DNA of 64,000 nt from Streptomyces sp. NRRL F-6676. Lineage in GTDB: Bacteria; Actinomycetota; Actinomycetes; Streptomycetales; Streptomycetaceae. The DNA lies in contig NZ_JOHS01000010.1 of the NCBI RefSeq assembly GCF_000725625.1, positions 385,820 through 449,819 on the forward strand, read 5' to 3'. The translations under genes and the position numbers were made by a program. This document shows positions 45,588-57,129 of this stretch, in pieces (position 1 is the stretch's first letter; the number at the start of each line of letters is the position of its first letter). Under the pieces are notes generated by a model. That model ran no database searches. It saw nothing but the letters and a program-made list of their open reading frames with translations, and was not told the origin of the DNA.

Positions 45588-47042
45588 ATGCCTGAGCTCA
45601 GCCACCGCCGCCGCATGCTGGTGCTCGCGATCTGCTGCATGAGCCTGCTGATCGTGGGACTGGACAACACCGTCCTCAACGTGGCGCTGCCCGCGTTGCA
45701 GAAGGACCTCCACGCCGGCACCTCGGGGTTGCAGTGGGCGATCGACGCCTACCTCCTCGTCCTGGCCTCCCTGCTGATGCTGTCCGGCTCCACCGCCGAC
45801 CGGATGGGACGCAAACGCGTCTTCATGACCGGCCTCGCCGTCTTCACCGCCGGCTCGGCGCTGTGCTCCGTCGCCCCGAACCTCCAGACGCTGGTGATCT
45901 TCCGCATGGTGCAGGCCGTCGGCGGGTCGATGCTGAATCCGGTCGCCATGTCGATCATCACCAACACCTTCACCGACCCCCGCGAACGCGCGCGGGCGAT
46001 CGGCGTCTGGGGTGCCGTCATGGGCGTCTCCATGGCCGCCGGGCCGCTGGTCGGCGGGCTGCTCGTGGAGTCCGTGGGCTGGCGGTCGATCTTCTGGCTC
46101 AACCTGCCGGTCGGCGTCGCCGCGCTGCTGCTCACGCTGAAGTTCGTGCCCGAGTCGCGGGCGCCGAAGCCGCGCCGGCTCGACCCCGTGGGACAGCTCC
46201 TCGTCATCGTCCTCTTCGGCGCGCTGACGTACGCGATCATCGAGGCGCCGGACGCCGGGTTCCTCGCCGTCCTCCCCTGCGTCGTCCTCGTCGTCGCCGC
46301 CCTCCTCGGCCTTCTCTGGTACGAGCCCCGGCGCGCCGAACCCCTCATCGAGCTGCGCTTCTTCCGCTCCGCGCCGTTCAGCGGGGCGACCGTGATCGCG
46401 ATCAGCGCGTTCGCGTCGCTCGGCGGCTTCCTCTTCCTGACGACGCTGTACCTACAGAACGTACGCGGTCTCGACGCGCTCCACGCCGGCCTGTGGATGC
46501 TGCCGATGGCGGTGCCGACGTGCCTGTGCGCACCGATCTCCGGACGGCTGGTCGGCAGCCGGGGCCCGCGGCTGCCGCTCGTCCTCGCGGGGTGCGCGAT
46601 GACCGCGTGCTGCGCGCTGTTCGCCGTGTTCGAGGGGGAGACGTCGAACGTGACCCTGTTCCTCGGCTACGTCCTCTTCGGCATCGGCTTCGGCTTCGTC
46701 AACTCGCCGATCACCAACACCGCCGTCTCCGGGATGCCCCGGGAGCAGGCCGGGGTGGCGGCGGCGGTCGCCTCCACCAGCCGGCAGATCGGGCAGACGC
46801 TGGGTGTCGCGGTGGTGGGTGCGGTGCTGGTGTCCGGCGTGGGGGCCTCGACGTACCGGCACGCGTTCGTCTCGGCCGCCCGCCCCGGCTGGTGGATCCT
46901 CATGGCGTGCGGGGTGCTGGTGCTGGCCCTGGGCGTGCTGACCACCGGCCGCTGGGCCCGCGGCACCGCCGAGCGGACGGCCCGGCGGCTGGCGGAGCCC
47001 GAGGTGCGGGACGCGGGGGCGGCGGAGCGGATACGGACGTGA
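45588..47042 (+). CDS. DHA2-family MFS drug efflux transporter
   Basis: 484 residues with 14 predicted membrane segments (EmrB/QacA type). Motif C and start: LLIVGLDNTVLNVALPALQKDL split around residue 15-40; loop motif GSTADRMGRKRVF; WAVMGVS-like GVWGAVMGVSMAAGP. The C-terminal tail is hydrophilic and basic. Substrate is unknown. ATG 45588 is chosen; an upstream frame from 45558 includes promoter sequence. No neighbouring regulator gene is divergent, so control is probably by a distant regulator at the direct repeats. Confidence 0.9.
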   Translation: MPELSHRRRMLVLAICCMSLLIVGLDNTVLNVALPALQKDLHAGTSGLQWAIDAYLLVLASLLMLSGSTADRMGRKRVFMTGLAVFTAGSALCSVAPNLQTLVIFRMVQAVGGSMLNPVAMSIITNTFTDPRERARAIGVWGAVMGVSMAAGPLVGGLLVESVGWRSIFWLNLPVGVAALLLTLKFVPESRAPKPRRLDPVGQLLVIVLFGALTYAIIEAPDAGFLAVLPCVVLVVAALLGLLWYEPRRAEPLIELRFFRSAPFSGATVIAISAFASLGGFLFLTTLYLQNVRGLDALHAGLWMLPMAVPTCLCAPISGRLVGSRGPRLPLVLAGCAMTACCALFAVFEGETSNVTLFLGYVLFGIGFGFVNSPITNTAVSGMPREQAGVAAAVASTSRQIGQTLGVAVVGAVLVSGVGASTYRHAFVSAARPGWWILMACGVLVLALGVLTTGRWARGTAERTARRLAEPEVRDAGAAERIRT

Positions 47043-47117
47043 GGGGAGGGGCAGGGTCAGGGGCAGGGTCAGGGACACGACCAGTACCTGCTCATCCCTT
47101 TGGGGCCAGGGGCCGGC

Positions 47118-50100
47118 TCATCCCTTCGACGGGTGCGGCGTCGATCCGTACGCCGTCAGGAACCGGTCCCTGAACGCGCTCATCCTCCACACCGGGGCGT
47201 TCTTCGCCGGGCGGAGGCCGTCCGTGTAGTTCCACCCCGCGATCCTGTCGAGCACCTTCGGGTCCTTGGCCACGATCGACACCGGCACCTGGTGGTTGGC
47301 GCCGTCGCCGCTCACCTTCGCCACCGGCTGGTGGTCGCCGAGGAAGACGAGCACGGTGTCGTCGTCGCCGTAGCGTTCGAGGAACTGCGTCAGCGCCGTC
47401 ACCGAGTACTGGATCGACTTGCCGTACTCCTGCTTGACCTTCGTGGAGTCGTAGAAGACGTCGCCCGGGTCCTTGCCCGCCTTCTCGATCGCGTCGTACA
47501 CCGAGCCGTCGCCCACCTGGTCCCAGCCGACCATCTTCGGGATCGGCGCCCACGGCTGGTGGCTGGACGTCAGGATGATCTCGGACATCAGCGGCTTGTC
47601 CCGCTTCTTGCTGTGCTCCAGCCGCTGGAACGCCTCCAGCGCGTACTGGTCCGGCATCGTCGACCAGCTGAACTTCGGCCCCTCGTACCCCATCTGGAAC
47701 GCGTTGTAGACCTTGTCCAGGCCGTAGAACTTCGCCTCCGGCCAGCCCTTCTGGACGCCGGGCATGATGCCGACGGTGTCCCAGTCGCCGGTCTTCCGGA
47801 ACGCCTTGGTCAGGCTGAGGTGGTCGCTGTTGGTCACCGTGCGGTAGCGGTTCTGGTTGTCGATCCACAGGCCCGACAGGAACGTCGAGTGCCCGAGCCA
47901 ACTGCTGCCGCCGTACGTCGCCGACGTCAGCCAGCCGCTCTTCGCGTGGAACCCGGCCCGGGCCAGCGCCTTGGTGCTCGCGGCGAGGGTCCTGTCGACG
48001 CCGGGTGCCGTCACCGGGTCCTCGATCGCGCTGCGGCCGTAGCTCTCGATGAACGTGAAGATCATGTCCTTGCCGCGCAGGTCCGGCACGAGCTGGGACG
48101 GCGGGGTGTCGCCGAACGCGTCCGCCTTCGCCGTCTTCGCGAACTCCCGTTCGTCGCGCAGGGTGTCCTGCACGGCCTCGGCGCGGCTGCGGGCCAGCGC
48201 GATCGTGTGTTCGGAGGCGATCGGTACGCCGTCGATGCGGAGGCCCAGCACGGTGCAGGTCATCCACACCATGCTGAGGACGAGCAGCGTACGGCCGGTG
48301 GTGTGGCGGTGCCGGGCGAGCAGTTCGCTCAGCCGTACGACGGCGAGTGCGATCAGGACGACCAGGACGGCGATCAGCGCGACCGCGCCGATCAGTACGG
48401 CCGTCGTGCCGCTCTTGCCGAGGGTGTCGTTCAGATACGACTTGGCGTCGCCGAGCAGCACCCAGTCGATGACGATGTCGAAGCGGCGGCCGAGGAACTC
48501 GTAGAACCCCATGTCGAAGAAGTTGAGGACGGTCAGCGCGCCGAGGACGAGGCCGCCGGCCCACGCCGCGACCAGCCGCCAGCGCCGGGGCAGCGTCATG
48601 AGCACGACGCCGCCGAGCAGCGCCTCCACGGGGATGCGGGTGAACTGCGCGGGGCGCAGGTGCATCCGGTTGGGCAGCACCATCGCGGTGAGGACGAGGA
48701 GGGCGGCGAGGAGGGTGGTGCCGTCGCGGAGCACGCGCGCGGCGACGGGGTGCGCGTCCCGCCACGCCCGCCGCCTCCGCCATGCGGCGCGGCGACGCGC
48801 CCCCCGCGGGGCCACTGCGCCGACGCCGTCCGGCGCACGGCCCTCCGCCTCACCCGCCCCGCCCTCGCCGGGCCCGGCGACCGCGGCGGACGCCGCCGGC
48901 GAGGGCGAGGCCTCCTGCGCCGGTTCCGCTGCGGCGTCCTGCGTCGTCTCGTCCGTCTCGTTCTCGCCGGGTCCGGCGGCCGCGGCGGGCGCCGCCTCCG
49001 CGTCTTCGCCGGGTCCGGCGGTCGCGGCGGGCGCCGCCTCCGCCGGGGCTTCCTGCGTCGGTTCCGGTGCGGTGTCCTGCGTCGTCTCGTCCGTCTCGTT
49101 CTCGCCGGGTCCGGCGGTCGCGGCGGGCGCCGCCTCCGCCGGGGCTTCCTGCGCCGGCTCCGCTGCGGCGTCCTGCGTTGGCTCCGGTTCGTCCGCGGGC
49201 GCGGTGGTGCCTGATGCGGTAGTGCCCGCTGGTTCGGACGCGTCCACAGGTTCGGCGGCGTCCGCCGGAGCGGGAACGTTCGCCGGTGCGGACTCGCCCG
49301 CCGGGTCGGCGGCGTCCGCCGTCACCGCGGCCTTGACGGCCCCTGCGGCCGTCACCCCGCCCGGCTCGGCCGGTTCGCTCGGCTCGGCCGGTTCGGTCGG
49401 TTCCGCGTCGGTCCGTGCGCCTGCCTCGGCTCCCTCGGTCGGCTCCGTGTCGGTCCGTGCGCCTGCTTTGGTCGGTTCGGTCGGTTCCGCGCCGGTCCGC
49501 GTGCCTGCCTCGGTCCCCTCGGTTGGCTCTGCGTCGGTCCGTGCACCCGCCTCAGCCGCCTCGGCCGGTTCCGTGGCTTTGGCGGGCCCCTTGGCAACGG
49601 CTGGTTCGGCCGGCTCCTCCGCCCCGGCCGGTGCCGTCGGCTCCGCGCGGCTCTCAGCCCCGGTGGCCTTGGTCTGAGCAACCGGACCAGCCTGTCCGTC
49701 CGGCGCGTCCGGCGCCGTTGGCTCCGCCCCGGCCTGTGCCGATGGCTCGGCCTGTCCCTCGGCCTTGGCCGCCTTGGCGGTCCCGGCCGCTACGGTCAGC
49801 GCCGCCTGTCCGTGTGCCCCGACTGCTGCCGTCGGCTCCGCGCGGCCCTCGGCCTTGGCGACCTCCGCGGCCGCCGCCTCGGCGGGCGTGACCGTCCCCG
49901 CTGCGCCGGTCGGCTCCGTGGATCCGTCCGCCCCTGCCGGTGCCGCCGGCTTCGCGCGGCCCCCGGCCTTGGCGACCTCCGCGACCGTCGCCTCGGCCGC
50001 CTCGGCCGCCTCGGCCGCCTCGGCCGGCGCGGCCGGCGCGGCCGGTGCCACCGGCACCGCGCGCCCCTCCGCCCCGGCCGCCCCGGTCGGCACCGCCGGC

Positions 50101-50171
50101 GTCGACCGTTTCGCGGGGTGTGCCGGGGGTGTCTCGTCCGCCGTTTGTCGCGTGTCCGTATTGAGAGGCAC
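47118..50171 (-). CDS. LtaS-type membrane sulfatase/phosphoglycerol transferase-like protein with long repetitive N-terminus
   Basis: 1017 residues from GTG 50171 (AAGGA upstream). Residues 1 to about 480 are Ala/Glu/Pro/Thr/Gly-rich low-complexity sequence with tandem repeats and no membrane segment. Five membrane segments follow (about 480-650), then an extracellular sulfatase-fold domain. Catalytic and metal motifs are FIESYGRSAIED (about residue 707), SSWLGHSTFLSG and FLGDHQP (about 943). The layout resembles lipoteichoic acid synthase. The substrate in Streptomyces is unknown; a wall glycopolymer role is inferred. The cytoplasmic repeat domain is the odd part. Confidence 0.85.
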   Translation of the reverse strand: MPLNTDTRQTADETPPAHPAKRSTPAVPTGAAGAEGRAVPVAPAAPAAPAEAAEAAEAAEATVAEVAKAGGRAKPAAPAGADGSTEPTGAAGTVTPAEAAAAEVAKAEGRAEPTAAVGAHGQAALTVAAGTAKAAKAEGQAEPSAQAGAEPTAPDAPDGQAGPVAQTKATGAESRAEPTAPAGAEEPAEPAVAKGPAKATEPAEAAEAGARTDAEPTEGTEAGTRTGAEPTEPTKAGARTDTEPTEGAEAGARTDAEPTEPAEPSEPAEPGGVTAAGAVKAAVTADAADPAGESAPANVPAPADAAEPVDASEPAGTTASGTTAPADEPEPTQDAAAEPAQEAPAEAAPAATAGPGENETDETTQDTAPEPTQEAPAEAAPAATAGPGEDAEAAPAAAAGPGENETDETTQDAAAEPAQEASPSPAASAAVAGPGEGGAGEAEGRAPDGVGAVAPRGARRRAAWRRRRAWRDAHPVAARVLRDGTTLLAALLVLTAMVLPNRMHLRPAQFTRIPVEALLGGVVLMTLPRRWRLVAAWAGGLVLGALTVLNFFDMGFYEFLGRRFDIVIDWVLLGDAKSYLNDTLGKSGTTAVLIGAVALIAVLVVLIALAVVRLSELLARHRHTTGRTLLVLSMVWMTCTVLGLRIDGVPIASEHTIALARSRAEAVQDTLRDEREFAKTAKADAFGDTPPSQLVPDLRGKDMIFTFIESYGRSAIEDPVTAPGVDRTLAASTKALARAGFHAKSGWLTSATYGGSSWLGHSTFLSGLWIDNQNRYRTVTNSDHLSLTKAFRKTGDWDTVGIMPGVQKGWPEAKFYGLDKVYNAFQMGYEGPKFSWSTMPDQYALEAFQRLEHSKKRDKPLMSEIILTSSHQPWAPIPKMVGWDQVGDGSVYDAIEKAGKDPGDVFYDSTKVKQEYGKSIQYSVTALTQFLERYGDDDTVLVFLGDHQPVAKVSGDGANHQVPVSIVAKDPKVLDRIAGWNYTDGLRPAKNAPVWRMSAFRDRFLTAYGSTPHPSKG
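48885..49190. repeat. Imperfect ~100-bp repeats in the LtaS-like gene
   Basis: In the protein, units around TTQDxAxEPxQEAPAEAAP followed by TAGPGENETDE recur about three times (residues near 330-430). At DNA level the copies are nearly identical. Confidence 0.8.
49405..49572. repeat. Four 42-bp tandem repeats in the LtaS-like gene
   Basis: Units at 49405-49446, 49447-49488, 49489-49530 and 49531-49572 encode 14-residue variants of EPTEGAEAGARTDA. The frame is maintained, and the units differ at several positions. Confidence 0.9.
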
Positions 50172-50323
50172 CCGCGGGTCCTTCCGTGCGCAGCCGTGGT
50201 GAGAGGCGGGGCCGTTGGGGGAGGCCGGCCCGCCGTCCTCCCGTACGCGCCCCCGTCGGCCCGCGTTCAAGCAGGCGCCCCCGCGCCCGGCAAACACCCG
50301 GCAAACGCCTCGTCAACGCTCCC

Positions 50324-50522
50324 CCTGGTGATGTCCACCAGGCGTCCGCATGGTGAAATCCGACCCCTCCCGAGAGCGTGATTCTCGCCACCCTTGATAG
50401 GGGGCATGCTCAGATGAGCGAATGCCGAGCGACTGTAAGTCTCGGAGGCGTGGCACTCAGTGCCAATGCTCGATCGTTCACGGACTGCATGCATACGTGC
50501 CGAGGTGCGCTCATGTGAGCGC
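50324..50522. promoter_or_regulatory. Palindrome-rich region upstream of ppdK
   Basis: The 552-base divergent gap between the LtaS-like gene and ppdK holds no convincing gene. It contains CCTGGTG/CACCAGG (50324-50342, 5-base spacer), GCTCAGATGAGC (50408-50419), TGGCACTCAGTGCCA (50451-50465, perfect), TGCATGCA (50487-50494) and GCGCTCATGTGAGCGC (50507-50522). GCTCA-N2-TGAGC occurs twice, 101 bases apart. Direct repeats CCCGGCAAAC lie at about 50286-50304. These are candidate operators; I recognise no known riboswitch. Confidence 0.5.
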
Positions 50523-50723
50523 CAAAGCCGCCTTCGGCTCCCCTCCTCTCTTCAAGAAATGAACGGACCCCCGCTCATCGCCCCCTCCCGCACCCACTTT
50601 CGATCCAGCGGCGGACGGCTGGTTACGGGCGTACGACGCGCGAGTGGACGTACCCATGCACCTTCGATCTGGGTATGTTCCTCGCCGTCAGGGCAGCCAC
50701 CGCGTCCTCGAGGAGTCGAGACC

Positions 50724-53465
<2,742 letters not shown>

Positions 53466-53479
53466 CCCGCCCGCGAACC

Positions 53480-53519
53480 CCGGGGCCCGGGTCCCCGACC
53501 GAACCGACCCGGGCCCCGG
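53480..53519 (+). terminator. First ppdK terminator
   Basis: CCGGGGCCCGGGT (53480-53492) and ACCCGGGCCCCGG (53507-53519) pair perfectly over 13 bp around a 14-base loop, 15 bases after the stop. A similar hairpin with a 1-base bulge follows at about 53532-53575 with the same loop theme GACCGAACC. Confidence 0.8.
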
Positions 53520-53650
53520 ACCACCCCCCGAACGCCGGGGCCCCGGTTCCCTGACCGAACCGCCGGGCCCCGGCACCACCGGGCCACACCCCGGAGCCGC
53601 CGCACCCCGCGCACCGACCCTCACCGCGCGGCGACGGCTCCGGCCCGCCG

Positions 53651-53693
53651 GAAGGAGGCGGCACCCCTTGTGCGGAGGGGTGCCGCCTCCTTC
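53651..53693. terminator. Bidirectional terminator between ppdK and SDR gene
   Basis: A perfect 17-bp stem with 53651-53667 pairing with 53677-53693 (core GGCGGCACCCC/GGGGTGCCGCC) and a 9-base loop. It serves both convergent genes. Confidence 0.85.
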
Positions 53694-53736
53694 GTACGTG
53701 TGCGCCCCCTTGTACCCGCGCGGCGCACCGGCGGAG

Positions 53737-54744
53737 TCACTTCGCCAGGAGGCGTTCCGCGAGGTCCCAGAGGCGGCGGGCCGAGGCGGGGTCGACGGCG
53801 TGCGGGGCGAGGTCGGTGGTGACCTCGCCCGCGGCGAGCATCTCCGGGGTCAGGGGGCGGGCGTCGACCGGGGCGATGTCACTGTTCTTCAGGTAGACGC
53901 CGCCGATGCCGTCGAGCAGCGGGCTCGCCGCCGCGAAGGCGATGGTGGCCGCGGCCTGTTCCGGGGTCTTCTTCTCGTGCTCGGGATCGATGACCGGCTG
54001 GTCGTCCTCGCCGATCAGGCCCATGGCGCGCAGCTCCGCCAGATCGTAGAGCGAGCCCGACGCCTTGCTCAGGGACGTGGCCACCGAGATGCCCGGGTGC
54101 AGGCTGTAGCCGCGGATGCCGTCGGCGGCCCAGCGGCGGTCCAGTTCGGTGGTGAACAGCATCAGGGCGGTCTTGGACTGGCCGTACGCGAGGTTGCTGT
54201 CGTAGCCGCCGGCGAAGTGCGGGTCGTCCCAGCGGATGTCGCTGAGCCGGTGGCTGCCGGAGGCCACGTTGACGACCCGGGCGCCGTGGGCGGCGCGCAG
54301 CGCGGGCAGCAGGCCGAGGGTCAGCTGGAAGTGGCCGAGGAAGGCGACGGCGAGGGTGGTCTCGTAGCCGCGCGCGTCCAGAACGAGGTCCCGGTTGGTG
54401 ACGGTCGCGCAGTTGATCAGGATGTGCAGCGGCCGGCCGGAGTGCGTCCAGCGGGCGGCGAAGGCGTCGATCGACTCCGGGTCGAGCAGGTCGAGGCGCT
54501 CGACCCGGACGCCGTCGACACCCGCCACCGCCGCGGCCGCGCGGTCGGTGTCGCGGGCCGCCACGGTGACGGCGGCGCCGGCCCTGCTCAGCGCGCCGGT
54601 GGCCGCCAGGCCGAGTCCGCTGTGGCCGCCGGTGACGAGGACGTTCCGGCCGGTGAGGTCGAGGCCGGCGAGCACCTCGTCGGCGGTGGAGAACGCGGTG
54701 AAGCCCGAGGCGAGGGGCTGCTGAAGTTCCAGGATGCTGGTCAT
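53737..54744 (-). CDS. Short-chain dehydrogenase/reductase
   Basis: 335 residues. The cofactor motif is NVLVTGGHSGLGLAATGAL (TGxxxGxG) near residue 35. The catalytic region has SSxN-like VASGSHR, and YGQSK gives the Y-x3-K. It is close to the retinol-dehydrogenase/WW-domain oxidoreductase-like SDRs (extended C-terminus). The NADP preference and substrate are unknown. GGGAG precedes the ATG at 54744. It is divergent from an AraC regulator, 74 bases away, which probably controls it. Confidence 0.9.
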   Translation of the reverse strand: MTSILELQQPLASGFTAFSTADEVLAGLDLTGRNVLVTGGHSGLGLAATGALSRAGAAVTVAARDTDRAAAAVAGVDGVRVERLDLLDPESIDAFAARWTHSGRPLHILINCATVTNRDLVLDARGYETTLAVAFLGHFQLTLGLLPALRAAHGARVVNVASGSHRLSDIRWDDPHFAGGYDSNLAYGQSKTALMLFTTELDRRWAADGIRGYSLHPGISVATSLSKASGSLYDLAELRAMGLIGEDDQPVIDPEHEKKTPEQAAATIAFAAASPLLDGIGGVYLKNSDIAPVDARPLTPEMLAAGEVTTDLAPHAVDPASARRLWDLAERLLAK

Positions 54745-54774
54745 GGCTCCCAGTCTGGGCGGGTCCGGCTGAAC

Positions 54775-54800
54775 GGAGAATGCTTGACGGGACGCATTTC
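54775..54800. promoter_or_regulatory. Inverted repeat between SDR and AraC genes
   Basis: GGAGAATGC (54775-54783) and GCATTTCC (54793-54800) are inverted copies with a one-base bulge and a 9-base spacer, inside the 74-base divergent region. Confidence 0.35.
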
Positions 54801-54818
54801 CTTCGCGACAGTTCAGAC

Positions 54819-55754
54819 ATGGCCATCGATCAACTGTCCGAGGTGTTCGACCTCGTCGAGGTGCGCGGGCAGCTCTCCGGCGCGTTCGCGGCGCGCGGCC
54901 GCTGGATCACGCGCTCCGTGATCACCAGCCCGCTCAAGCTGAGCGTGATGGTGCGCGGCCGGTGCCTGCTGTCGACCGACGGGCTCGCCGCACCGATCGA
55001 GATGACGGCCGGTGACGTCGCGGTCCTCACCGGCCGCTCGTGGCTGTGCGCCGAGGGCGGCGCGGGCAGCGGTGCCGGTGCCGGTCCGCCCGTGGAGTTC
55101 ACACCCGCGCCCGGCGAGTACGCGCTGCGCGTCGGCGACGCGGACTTCGCCACCGACGACGTCGTCCTCGGCGGCCACGTCGACCTCAACCCGGCCGGGG
55201 CGGCGCTGCTGACGCAGGCGCTGCCGCCCGTCGCGCTCGTCCGGGCGGCCGACGCCGCCGCGCCCGCCCTGCACGCCTGCGTCGACCGGCTGGTCGAGGA
55301 GGCGACCGGCGACCGGCCGGGCGCCGCCTTCGCCGTACGCCAGCACGCCCAGCTGCTGCTCCTCGAGGTGCTCCGGGCCTACCTCGACCGGGCCGAACCG
55401 CCACCGGGATGGCTGCGCGCGCTCACCGACGAGCGGCTGCGCCCCGCGCTGACCCTGATGCACGGCGACCCCGGCCGGCCCTGGGGCCTCGCGGAACTGG
55501 CCCGCGCGGCCGCGATGTCGCGCACGTCGTTCGCCGTGCGCTTCCGCGCCGCGGCCGGCGTCCCCCCGCTGACGTACCTCAACTCCTGGCGGATGCTGCT
55601 GGCCCGCCGGGCGCTGCGCGACGACGACGTCCGCATCGGCGCCCTCGCCGCCCGCCTGGGCTACACCTCGGAGAGCGCCTTCAGCACCGCCTTCAAACGC
55701 GAGGTCGGCGAGGCCCCCCTGCGCTACCGCCAGCGACTCCGACGGGCGGCGTGA
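54819..55754 (+). CDS. AraC family regulator with cupin-type N-terminus
   Basis: 311 residues from ATG 54819; an in-frame ATG at 54780 lies within the operator region. The N-terminal cupin-like domain begins VFDLVEVRGQLSGAFAARGRW and resembles the AraC_binding_2/cupin_6 group. The C-terminal AraC HTH has GLAELARAAAMSRTSFAVRF and IGALAARLGYTSESAFSTAF. It is divergent from the SDR gene. Confidence 0.9.
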   Translation: MAIDQLSEVFDLVEVRGQLSGAFAARGRWITRSVITSPLKLSVMVRGRCLLSTDGLAAPIEMTAGDVAVLTGRSWLCAEGGAGSGAGAGPPVEFTPAPGEYALRVGDADFATDDVVLGGHVDLNPAGAALLTQALPPVALVRAADAAAPALHACVDRLVEEATGDRPGAAFAVRQHAQLLLLEVLRAYLDRAEPPPGWLRALTDERLRPALTLMHGDPGRPWGLAELARAAAMSRTSFAVRFRAAAGVPPLTYLNSWRMLLARRALRDDDVRIGALAARLGYTSESAFSTAFKREVGEAPLRYRQRLRRAA

Positions 55755-55843
55755 CCCCCCCCGTACCGGCTCCGGCGGGCGTTGGAGGAGCCGCCCCCCT
55801 CACACCCGCCCCCCGCCCCCACTGAGGGCAGCGTTCCTCCGGG

Positions 55844-55881
55844 GAAACAGGGGGGATGCGGTCGGGTAACACCCGCGACGC
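55844..55881 (+). promoter_or_regulatory. GlnR-box-like array upstream of the nitrite reductase operon
   Basis: GAAAC (55844-55848), GATGC (55855-55859), GTAAC (55866-55870) and GACGC (55877-55881) are each separated by exactly six bases. This 11-base period matches the GlnR a-site/b-site layout (GTNAC-N6-GAAAC). It lies just upstream of the start at 55894, and nir operons are known GlnR targets in Streptomyces. Confidence 0.6.
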
Positions 55882-55893
55882 ACGCTCTGGGGC

Positions 55894-57129
55894 ATGACCT
55901 CGGACGTGCGTGTGGTGGTGATCGGGGCCGGGCTCGCGGGTGTCGCGCTCGCCCGGCGGCTCGGTGAGCTCGGTGTGCCCGCGCTGGTCGTGGGGGAGGA
56001 GGAGCACCGCCCGTACAACAGGGTGCTGCTCGCCGAGGTACTGGCCGGGCGGTACGCGCCCGAGGTGATCGCGCTGCCCGGCGGCGAAGGGCCGGTGCGC
56101 GCCCGCGTCACCGGGATCGACCGTGCCGCGCGGCGCGTGCGGTGCGCGGACGGCACCGAGATCGCGTACGGCACGCTCGTCCTCGCCACCGGCTCCAACC
56201 CCGTACTCCCGCCGCTGCGCGGGCTGTTCGGCGAGGACCGCCGGCTGCCCGCGGGCGTGCACGCGTTCCGCACCATGGACGACTGCCTCGGGCTCGCCCG
56301 CGCCGTGCGCCCCGGCGTGCGCGCCGTCGTCGTCGGCGGAGGGCTGCTCGGGGTCTCCGCCGCCCGCGCGCTGGCCGCGCGCGGTGCGCAGGTCGTCCTC
56401 GCCCAGCAGGCCGAGCGACTGATGGAACGTCAGCTCGACCCGGTCTCCTCCGGGCTGGTCCGGCGCCATCTCACCGGGCTCGGCGTGGAGGTCCACACCG
56501 AGACCCGGGTGCGCGACGTGCGCTGCGCGGGCGGTGCGGTCCGCTCGGTGGAGCTGGCCGACGGCTACCGGCTCGACACCGACCTCGTCGTCCTGGCGTG
56601 CGGGGTGCGGCCCCGTACCGGGCTCGCCGAGGAGGCCGGGCTCGCCGTCCGCACGGGCGTCCTCGTCGACGACGAGCTGCGCACCTCGGACCCGCACATC
56701 CGTGCGATCGGCGACTGCGCCGAGCACGACGGGACGGTGTACGGCCTGGCCGCACCCGCCCTCGAACAGGCCGGCGTCCTGGCCACCCTGCTCGCGGACC
56801 CCGGCGCCACCGCCCGCTACACCGGCACCCGCGCACTGACCCGGCTGACACTCGCGGGAGACGGCCCCCCGGCCGCCCCGCACCCCTTCCTCGACCTCGC
56901 CGCCTTCGGCGACCCCGACCCCCGCCCCGGCGACGACGTCGTACAGCTCGCCGACGCCACCCGCGGCACCTACCGCAAGGTCGTCGTCCGCGGCGACCGC
57001 GTCGTCGGCGGGGTCCTCGTCGGCGAACTCGGCACCGTCGGCGCGCTGGCCCGCGCCTGGGAGGGAGCGGAGCCGCTCCCCGACGGCACCCCCCTGCTCC
57101 ATCTGCTCACCAACGACGGAGGCTCCTGA
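55894..57129 (+). CDS. FAD/NAD(P)-dependent oxidoreductase of the nitrite reductase operon
   Basis: 411 residues. The FAD-binding VVVIGAGLAGVALARRL is at the start, the NAD(P)-binding VVVGGGLLGVSAARALAARG near residue 145, and the second FAD motif IRAIGDCAEHDG near 270. This resembles the reductase part of NirB and ferredoxin reductase-type proteins, but it lacks the sulfite/nitrite reductase domain. The stop overlaps the nirB start by one base, and it is probably an electron donor or accessory for NirBD. ATG 55894 has no obvious ribosome site. Confidence 0.88.
   Translation: MTSDVRVVVIGAGLAGVALARRLGELGVPALVVGEEEHRPYNRVLLAEVLAGRYAPEVIALPGGEGPVRARVTGIDRAARRVRCADGTEIAYGTLVLATGSNPVLPPLRGLFGEDRRLPAGVHAFRTMDDCLGLARAVRPGVRAVVVGGGLLGVSAARALAARGAQVVLAQQAERLMERQLDPVSSGLVRRHLTGLGVEVHTETRVRDVRCAGGAVRSVELADGYRLDTDLVVLACGVRPRTGLAEEAGLAVRTGVLVDDELRTSDPHIRAIGDCAEHDGTVYGLAAPALEQAGVLATLLADPGATARYTGTRALTRLTLAGDGPPAAPHPFLDLAAFGDPDPRPGDDVVQLADATRGTYRKVVVRGDRVVGGVLVGELGTVGALARAWEGAEPLPDGTPLLHLLTNDGGS

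Noticed and set aside
48860..50171. Repeat tract in the LtaS-like gene considered as a CRISPR array
   Set aside because: Repeats are in-frame, degenerate and tandem without spacers; the protein continues through them.
50460..50723. N-terminal extension of PpdK to 50460
   Set aside because: The extra residues are not like PpdK and the stretch contains operator-like palindromes; GTG 50724 has a good ribosome site.
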